Assembly (NCBI GenBank): GCA_002697505.1
Contig: NZWA01000016.1
Coordinates: forward strand, 1-10,378
DNA from: Flavobacteriales bacterium
GTDB taxonomy: Bacteria > Bacteroidota > Bacteroidia > Flavobacteriales > BACL11
Direction: 5' to 3'
DNA: 10,378 bases
Part shown: in pieces, positions 5,997 through 10,378 of the stretch
Layout: every line of letters begins with the position of its first letter
How positions within the stretch are numbered: the first letter of the stretch is position 1
The notes under the pieces: generated by a model
What the model was told of the DNA's origin: nothing
Databases searched by the model: none
What the model saw: only the letters and a program-made list of their open reading frames with translations
Translations under genes and position numbers: made by a program

Positions 5997-7268
5997 TTAC
6001 TCTGAATTTTTAATGATTTCTCTATAGTAAAAAAGTAAAATTACTAATGAAATAATTAATAGAAATGCCCCAACTAAATATGCATATCTAATATTGTCTT
6101 GTAAATCAAAAAATGGTAATGATAATATTCCAATTAAAAGTAATCTAACAATAATATTTAAGGAGTTAAAAACAGAATTTACTCGTCCAATTAGATTATT
6201 AGGAACATTATTAAACAAATATGTTGTACGTAAAATTCTTACACCTGCATTGGTAATTCCAATAATAAAGTTTCCAATAAAGAAAATCCAAATTAAACTA
6301 AATTCAGACATAAAGTAAAGCATTATTATCACCAAAGCAAACAAGAAAATTACACTAGTTAAAATTTTAAAATTTCTAAATAATCGTATAATTAAAATAC
6401 CAGAAAAAATTGCTCCAAATGAATAATATATTTCAGCTGAAGCATATATGTCACCTGATTTTTGTAAAAAATTACGTACATATGAAGGTAAAACTATGTG
6501 TATTTCAACCAATGTAAATGCAAATAGCATATACGAACAAATACCAAAAATAAAAATTAAATTATTTGATTTTAAAAATTTTAAACCTTGTTGAAATCTA
6601 GTTATTAAGTTCTCTTTATTGATATTTTTCTCAACTATTGGTTGGTATTTCAAATAAGAAAAAATTAAAATTACAACTAAATATGTTATTGCGTCCATGA
6701 GAAAAATATCATAAATATCCCACGCTTTTATATCAAAAGGTAAACTAAAATTGACTCCAGCTAATGATAACTGCCCATTTTTAGTTCCGGTTAGCAATAT
6801 AGCTGCAAAAGCACCTGCTAATACTGAAGTTACTTGACCTTGAACCTCAATGTAAGAATTTAATTTACCATAGTACTTACTCTCTGTAATTTCCTGTCCA
6901 AGTGCATAAAGATTTGGATAATGTATATTATAATTAAATATTGTTAACATGAAAACCGCTATCACGAAAATATCAGATATATTTTGACTATATATTCCGT
7001 ATAATGCAATTAGACCAATAAAACTACCACAGATTATATTCAAAATAATAAATATTTTTTTTCTAGAGTATCTATCTATGATTGTTCCGGCGTATAAACC
7101 CCAAAAGAGTGTTAAAAAGGTGATAATTAAATATGAGTTTGTAAAGTAATTTTGTTTATCAACAATTTCAACAAAATACCATGGTATTGCAATCATACTA
7201 ATTCCTTGTGCTAAACCAGAGATAATATTAGCGGTAAAAAGTAAGATAATCGCATTACTATTTTTCAT
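5997..7268 (-). CDS. Major facilitator superfamily transporter, substrate unknown
   Basis: The protein is about 423 residues and almost wholly hydrophobic, with roughly twelve membrane spans in two halves. The cytoplasmic loop between spans 2 and 3 carries GTIIDRYSRKKIF (about 61-73), the MFS motif-A region (G-x-x-x-D-R-x-x-R/K-K). A hydrophilic centre near QPIVEKNINKENLITRFQQG divides the halves. The overall look is of an MFS_3/EntS-like exporter, but nothing identifies the substrate. I chose the ATG at 7268. An in-frame GTG at 7319 would add 17 residues, but it would overlap recX and run through the gene's own apparent promoter. MKNSNAIILLFTANIISG is also a more natural MFS start. It is convergent with rng (one-base gap) and divergent from recX. 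Confidence 0.88.
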   Translation of the reverse strand: MKNSNAIILLFTANIISGLAQGISMIAIPWYFVEIVDKQNYFTNSYLIITFLTLFWGLYAGTIIDRYSRKKIFIILNIICGSFIGLIALYGIYSQNISDIFVIAVFMLTIFNYNIHYPNLYALGQEITESKYYGKLNSYIEVQGQVTSVLAGAFAAILLTGTKNGQLSLAGVNFSLPFDIKAWDIYDIFLMDAITYLVVILIFSYLKYQPIVEKNINKENLITRFQQGLKFLKSNNLIFIFGICSYMLFAFTLVEIHIVLPSYVRNFLQKSGDIYASAEIYYSFGAIFSGILIIRLFRNFKILTSVIFLFALVIIMLYFMSEFSLIWIFFIGNFIIGITNAGVRILRTTYLFNNVPNNLIGRVNSVFNSLNIIVRLLLIGILSLPFFDLQDNIRYAYLVGAFLLIISLVILLFYYREIIKNSE

Positions 7269-7273
7269 GAATG

Positions 7274-7281
7274 CAAAAGTA
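7274..7281 (-). promoter_or_regulatory. -7 box for the MFS gene; implies a leaderless transcript
   Basis: The minus strand reads TACTTTTG, a full match to TAnnTTTG, followed by five bases (CATTC) and the ATG at 7268. With transcription starting about 4-6 bases beyond this box, the mRNA would begin at or next to the start codon. The position also argues against the longer GTG start at 7319, which lies upstream of the box. No clear -33 TTG is seen. Confidence 0.45.
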
Positions 7282-7301
7282 CTATTTATAGTTATTATTA
7301 T

Positions 7302-7309
7302 TAAATTTG
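7302..7309 (+). promoter_or_regulatory. -7 box for recX-prfB; implies a leaderless transcript
   Basis: TAAATTTG matches TAnnTTTG and is followed by four bases (AGAC) and the recX ATG at 7314, so the transcript would start at the A of the ATG or within a base or two. The box faces away from the MFS -7 box with only 20 bases between the two, so the polymerase footprints must overlap. No clear -33 TTG is seen. Confidence 0.5.
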
Positions 7310-7313
7310 AGAC

Positions 7314-7796
7314 ATGCACAATCCAAAAAACATTCCTTTAGAAGAAATCTTAAACAAAATGAGAAAGTACTGTGCCTTTCAAGAAAGATGTGTTTCAGAT
7401 GTTAAAAAAAAAATAGATAAATTTTTAGTTTCAAAGAATGATAAAATACAAATAATTAATTCTTTAACTATTGAAAGATATATAGATGAAGAAAGATTTG
7501 CAATCTCATATTGTCAAGGAAAATTTAATACAAAAAAATGGGGCAAACAAAAGATTACAAATGAACTTATCAAAAAAAAAATTTCAAGAGAAAATATAGA
7601 AACAGCTATCAATTCTATTTCAAAGATTGATTATATTAAATCATTAAATAATTTGATTGATTTCAAAATTAAATTCATAAAAGATAAAGATGTTTTTAAG
7701 AGAAATGGTAAGCTAGCAAGATTTTTACTTCAAAGAGGTTATGAGTTTGATATTATTTGGAATCAGATAAATAAAAACAAAATTAAAAATGAATAA
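7314..7796 (+). CDS. recX: Regulatory protein RecX
   Basis: RecX binds RecA filaments and limits RecA activity. The 160-residue protein shows the family's helical repeats: KMRKYCAFQERCVSDVKKKI near the N-terminus (the YCA-QERC form is characteristic of Bacteroidota RecX), then YIDEERFAISYCQGKF and KKWGKQKITNELIKKKI in the second repeat, and LARFLLQRGYEFDIIWNQI in the third. The length is normal. The ATG at 7314 follows a -7 box closely. The end overlaps the prfB start by 8 bases (ATGAATAA), indicating one transcript and probable translational coupling. recA is not in the window. Confidence 0.93.
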   Translation: MHNPKNIPLEEILNKMRKYCAFQERCVSDVKKKIDKFLVSKNDKIQIINSLTIERYIDEERFAISYCQGKFNTKKWGKQKITNELIKKKISRENIETAINSISKIDYIKSLNNLIDFKIKFIKDKDVFKRNGKLARFLLQRGYEFDIIWNQINKNKIKNE

Positions 7797-8862
7797 TCAA
7801 ATTGATATTGAAGATTTAAAAAATAGACTTGCAAAACTATTTGAATTTATTGATATAGATAATAAAAGAAAAGAATGTGAAAAATTAGAGATAGAAACTC
7901 AAAAAGATTCTTTCTGGCAAAATCAAAATGAAGCAAAAAAAACACTTAAAAAACTTAATAATATCAAAAAGTGGGTTGATGATTTTGATAAAATATCAAT
8001 TGATATAGAGGAATTAAATATTTTAATTGAACTAAATGCTTCAGATGAAGAAATTTTATCAATCTATAAAGAAACCAAAATTAAAGTAGAAAAACTTGAA
8101 TTTAAAAAAATGTTAGGACAAGAGGAGGATAATATGACAGCAATAATGAATATTAATCCTGGAGCTGGTGGAACAGAAAGTCAAGATTGGGCTGATATGA
8201 TTATGAGAATGTATCTCATGTGGGGAGAAAAAAACAACTATAACACTAAAGTTATTGATCTTCAAAAAGCTGAACCAGCAGGAATAAAATCAGCTACAAT
8301 TGAATTTGAAGGAGATTTCTCATTTGGTCACTTAAAAGGAGAAAATGGAGTGCATAGATTAGTCAGAATTTCACCATTTGATTCAAATGCAAAAAGACAC
8401 ACCTCCTTCGCATCAGTCTTTGTTTACCCTTTGGCTGATGATTCAATCGAAATTAATTTAGATCCATCTGAAATAGAATGGGATACCTTTAGAGCTAGTG
8501 GTGCAGGAGGTCAAGGTGTTAATAAAATTGAATCAGCAGTTAGACTAAAGCATGTCCCGACTGGAATTATAATTGAAAATTCTGAAACAAGATCACAACT
8601 AGAAAACAAAGAAAAAGCAATTCAGTTACTAAAATCTAGGCTTTACGAAATTGAATTAAGAAAAAAAGAAGAAGAAAAAAATAAACTTGAAGGAGATAAG
8701 AAGAAGATAGAATGGGGTTCACAAATTAGAAATTATGTTCTGCATCCTTACAAGTTGGTAAAAGATTTAAGAACTAACTATGAAACATCAAATACTGATG
8801 CTGTTTTAAATGGTGAAATTAATGATTTTATCAAAACATACTTAATAGAATTTAGAAAATAA
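7789..8862 (+). CDS. prfB: Peptide chain release factor 2 (no programmed frameshift)
   Basis: RF2 ends translation at UAA and UGA. The 357-residue protein has the N-terminal helical domain, PGAGGTESQDWADMIMRMY (about 124-142), and the stop-codon reading tripeptide SPF (195-197) in VRISPFDSNAKRH, which marks RF2 rather than RF1. The catalytic GGQ (240-242) lies in RASGAGGQGVNK; its Gln is normally methylated by PrmC, and residue 236 is the usual Ala. In many bacteria prfB carries an in-frame UGA near codon 26 that needs a +1 frameshift. Here the matching region (LFEFIDIDNKRKE, about 17-29) reads through in one frame with no UGA, so that autoregulation is absent. It overlaps recX by 8 bases, and its TAA is immediately followed, in the same frame, by the arsC-like coding region. 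Confidence 0.97.
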   Translation: MNNQIDIEDLKNRLAKLFEFIDIDNKRKECEKLEIETQKDSFWQNQNEAKKTLKKLNNIKKWVDDFDKISIDIEELNILIELNASDEEILSIYKETKIKVEKLEFKKMLGQEEDNMTAIMNINPGAGGTESQDWADMIMRMYLMWGEKNNYNTKVIDLQKAEPAGIKSATIEFEGDFSFGHLKGENGVHRLVRISPFDSNAKRHTSFASVFVYPLADDSIEINLDPSEIEWDTFRASGAGGQGVNKIESAVRLKHVPTGIIIENSETRSQLENKEKAIQLLKSRLYEIELRKKEEEKNKLEGDKKKIEWGSQIRNYVLHPYKLVKDLRTNYETSNTDAVLNGEINDFIKTYLIEFRK

Positions 8863-9207
8863 ATAATAATCATTTACCATAATAGCAGATGCAAAAAAAG
8901 TAGAGAAGCATTGAAATTTTTATTAAATAAAAAAATAGATGTTCAAGTAATTGAGTATTTAAAAAATGGGCTAACTGTTAATGAAATTAAAATACTATTA
9001 GAAAAATTAAAGCTAAATCCAATTGAGAATGTAAGAAAAAAAGAAAATATTTGGAAAAATCAATTTAAGAACAAAAAACTAGACAACAAAGAAATAATCA
9101 ATGCTATTGTGGAAAACCCTATTTTACTTGAAAGACCAGTGATTTGCAACGAGAATGAAGCAATGCTTGCTCGGTGTTATGAAAGCATTATATCAATTAC
9201 AGGCTAA
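8863..9207 (+). CDS. ArsC/Spx-family thioredoxin-fold reductase with a non-ATG start
   Basis: ArsC-family proteins are glutaredoxin-like; classical members reduce arsenate with glutathione/glutaredoxin, many others have unknown substrates. Read from 8863, the frame gives (M)IIIYHNSRCKKSREAL, the family's conserved N-terminus. It aligns with the usual M-I-x-I-Y-H-N-P-R-C and places the catalytic Cys at residue 10. Arg58 (ENVRKKE), Arg91 (NPILLERPV) and Arg104 (MLARCYES) fit the three Arg that position arsenate in ArsC. The total is 114 residues, normal length. The codons after the prfB stop are ATA ATA ATC ATT TAC CAT, with no ATG, GTG or TTG until a TTG at 8911, which would drop the Cys. The start is therefore probably an unusual AUA/AUU/AUC codon, or an ATG changed by mutation or sequencing error. 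There are no bases between the prfB TAA and this reading frame. Arsenate as substrate is not shown, as no other ars gene is present. Confidence 0.85.
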   Translation: MIIIYHNSRCKKSREALKFLLNKKIDVQVIEYLKNGLTVNEIKILLEKLKLNPIENVRKKENIWKNQFKNKKLDNKEIINAIVENPILLERPVICNENEAMLARCYESIISITG

Positions 9208-9347
9208 GGAGCTATTTGATCGTTATCTAATTTTCCTTCCCTTAACCATACATAGATAAAATATGGGATAACACTTGCTAAAAAAATTATACACCAAAAA
9301 GCCATTAAAAAAACAAAAACAAATGTTAGAAAGCCTATAAATTTCAT
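9204..9347 (-). CDS. 47-residue single-span membrane protein, function unknown
   Basis: ATG at 9347 to TAG at 9204 encodes MKFIGFLTFVFVFLMAFWCI, then IFLASVIPYFIYVWLREGKL and DNDQIAP. Residues about 4-34 are almost all hydrophobic with many Phe, followed by a charged, soluble tail (REGKLDNDQIAP), so one long or hairpin-like membrane segment is expected. The single Cys (19) lies inside the segment and no lipobox is evident. I do not recognise a family. Support for it being a real gene: it fills the arsC-fumC gap almost exactly, starts with ATG, has a clean protein-like hydrophobic/charged division, and its stop overlaps the arsC stop tail to tail by four bases. It is divergent from fumC with 57 bases between them. 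Confidence 0.6.
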   Translation of the reverse strand: MKFIGFLTFVFVFLMAFWCIIFLASVIPYFIYVWLREGKLDNDQIAP

Positions 9348-9353
9348 AATTAC

Positions 9354-9361
9354 TAATTTTG
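9354..9361 (+). promoter_or_regulatory. Possible -7 box for fumC, overlapping a palindrome
   Basis: TAATTTTG matches TAnnTTTG and would give a leader of about 38 nt before the fumC ATG. It overlaps the perfect 10-base palindrome TTTGTACAAA (9358-9367). No TTG box is seen at the right distance upstream. The minus-strand gene at 9347 has only an imperfect box (TTAATTTG) in the same gap. Confidence 0.35.
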
Positions 9362-9404
9362 TACAAATTAAAAAAAAAAATAAATATTATCAAAGTAAAA
9401 TAAT

Positions 9405-10378
9405 ATGACATTCAGAATAGAAAAAGACACAATGGGAAAAGTTAAAGTACCAAACAATAAATATTGGGGAGCACAAACAGAAAGAAGTAGAAATAATTTC
9501 AAAATTGGAAATTCGGCAAGTATGCCAATTGAAATAATTCATGCGTTTGCATATTTGAAAAAAGCAGCGGCACATACAAATAATAAGTTAAACATACTTT
9601 CAGAAGAAAAAACAAAATTGATATCAAAAGTTTGTGATGAAATTATTAACGGAAAGTTAGATGATAATTTTCCATTAGTTGTATGGCAAACTGGGAGTGG
9701 AACACAAAGTAATATGAATGTAAATGAAGTTATTGCAAATAGAGCACATGTAATTAATGGAGGTAAATTGACTGATGAAATAAAAATTATTCATCCTAAC
9801 GATGATGTCAATAAATCACAAAGCTCAAACGATACGTTTCCAACTGCTATGCATATTGCATCATATAAAATGATACTTGAACAAACATTACCCTCTTTAG
9901 AAAAACTTAAAAATACAATTGAACAAAAAGCAATAAAGTTTAAAAAAATTGTTAAAATTGGCAGAACTCATCTAATGGACGCCACTCCTCTTACACTTGG
10001 ACAAGAATTTTCTGGATATCACACTCAAATTGAATACGGCATCAAAGCAATAAAAAACACTTTCGATCATCTTTCAGAAATTGCTTTAGGAGGAACTGCT
10101 GTTGGAACTGGCATAAATTCTCCAAAAGATTATGATCAAATTGTTGCAAATTATATATCTGAGTATACGGGAATTACTTTTAAGACCGCAAAAAATAAAT
10201 TTGAAGCTTTAGCTGCTCACGACGCAATTGTTGAAACACATGGCGCATTAAAGCAAGTAGCTGTTTCACTAAATAAAATTGCAAATGATATTCGATTACT
10301 CGCTTCTGGTCCGAGAAGCGGTATTGGCGAAATTTTAATACCTTCAAATGAACCAGGATCTTCAATTATGCCCGGAAA
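9405..10378 (+). CDS. fumC: Class II fumarate hydratase FumC (3' end beyond window)
   Basis: This is the iron-independent, tetrameric fumarase that interconverts fumarate and L-malate in the TCA cycle. Translation from the ATG at 9405 begins MTFRIEKDTMGKVKVP, with YWGAQTERSRNNF at 20-32. Substrate-binding regions follow: TGSGTQSNMN (96-105), HPNDDVNKSQSSNDTFP (130-146) and GRTHLMDATP (186-195), with the His189 expected of the family. The window stops after 324 full codons at GSSIMPG (318-324), inside the mobile loop GSSIMPGK that carries the catalytic Ser. About 140 residues are missing compared with the usual 460-470. GRTHLMDATP and GSSIMPG separate FumC from aspartase, adenylosuccinate lyase and argininosuccinate lyase. 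The reading frame is unbroken. Confidence 0.96.
   Translation, partial: MTFRIEKDTMGKVKVPNNKYWGAQTERSRNNFKIGNSASMPIEIIHAFAYLKKAAAHTNNKLNILSEEKTKLISKVCDEIINGKLDDNFPLVVWQTGSGTQSNMNVNEVIANRAHVINGGKLTDEIKIIHPNDDVNKSQSSNDTFPTAMHIASYKMILEQTLPSLEKLKNTIEQKAIKFKKIVKIGRTHLMDATPLTLGQEFSGYHTQIEYGIKAIKNTFDHLSEIALGGTAVGTGINSPKDYDQIVANYISEYTGITFKTAKNKFEALAAHDAIVETHGALKQVAVSLNKIANDIRLLASGPRSGIGEILIPSNEPGSSIMPG

Noticed and set aside
6094..6318. 74-residue plus-strand frame
   Set aside because: It is antisense to the MFS transporter.
7269..7319. 17-residue N-terminal extension of the MFS protein from a GTG at 7319
   Set aside because: It would overlap the recX start and lie upstream of the gene's own -7 box; the ATG at 7268 gives a normal MFS N-terminus.
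8911..9207. ArsC-like protein starting at the TTG at 8911
   Set aside because: This start removes the conserved strand and the catalytic Cys that are encoded in frame just upstream, so it cannot be the ancestral start.
9390..9575. 61-residue minus-strand frame; likewise 9223-9411 and 10180-10365
   Set aside because: 9390-9575 and 10180-10365 are antisense to fumC. 9223-9411 lies on the same strand as the better 47-residue gene but in another frame, and its Phe/Tyr/Cys-rich product looks random.

Overview
The window looks like a compact piece of chromosome from a member of the Bacteroidota, most likely a marine-type Flavobacteriia. The evidence is a strongly AT-rich composition (my estimate is under one third G+C), the gliding genes gldD and gldE next to ssb and mutY, a ribosomal protein L21 with a long Lys/Thr-rich tail, a Bacteroidota-style RNase G, and repeated matches to the Bacteroidota promoter -7 box TAnnTTTG just upstream of genes. 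The species cannot be named from this sequence alone.

Layout, left to right. A minus-strand block covers 1-3937: the 3'-truncated rplU (its tail is a 15-bp tandem repeat running off the left edge) and, upstream of it, mutY > ssb > gldE > gldD, transcribed right to left. A divergent promoter region near 3938-4043 separates mutY from a plus-strand cluster of an HU-type DNA-binding protein, a 29-residue very basic protein and RNase G (rng). An MFS transporter on the minus strand meets rng tail to tail with one base between them. It diverges from recX, which overlaps prfB (release factor 2). An ArsC-family reductase follows prfB directly, in the same frame. A 47-residue membrane protein on the minus strand overlaps the end of the arsC gene by four bases. 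The window ends inside fumC (class II fumarase).

Most of these genes are core housekeeping: translation (L21, RF2, probably the 29-residue protein), RNA processing (RNase G), DNA repair and recombination (MutY, SSB, RecX), nucleoid structure (HU) and the TCA cycle (FumC). GldD and GldE point to gliding motility and, by association, the type IX secretion apparatus. There is no gene-free stretch over 300 bases. I see no tRNA, rRNA, CRISPR array, insertion sequence or phage gene.

I did not find an undescribed multi-gene system. The points most worth a second look are: the ArsC homologue, whose conserved N-terminus with its catalytic Cys can only be reached from an AUA/AUU/AUC start placed directly after the prfB stop; back-to-back promoters that would make recX and the MFS gene leaderless; the repeat-built L21 tail; two small proteins that a length filter would miss; and an RF2 gene without the usual programmed frameshift.
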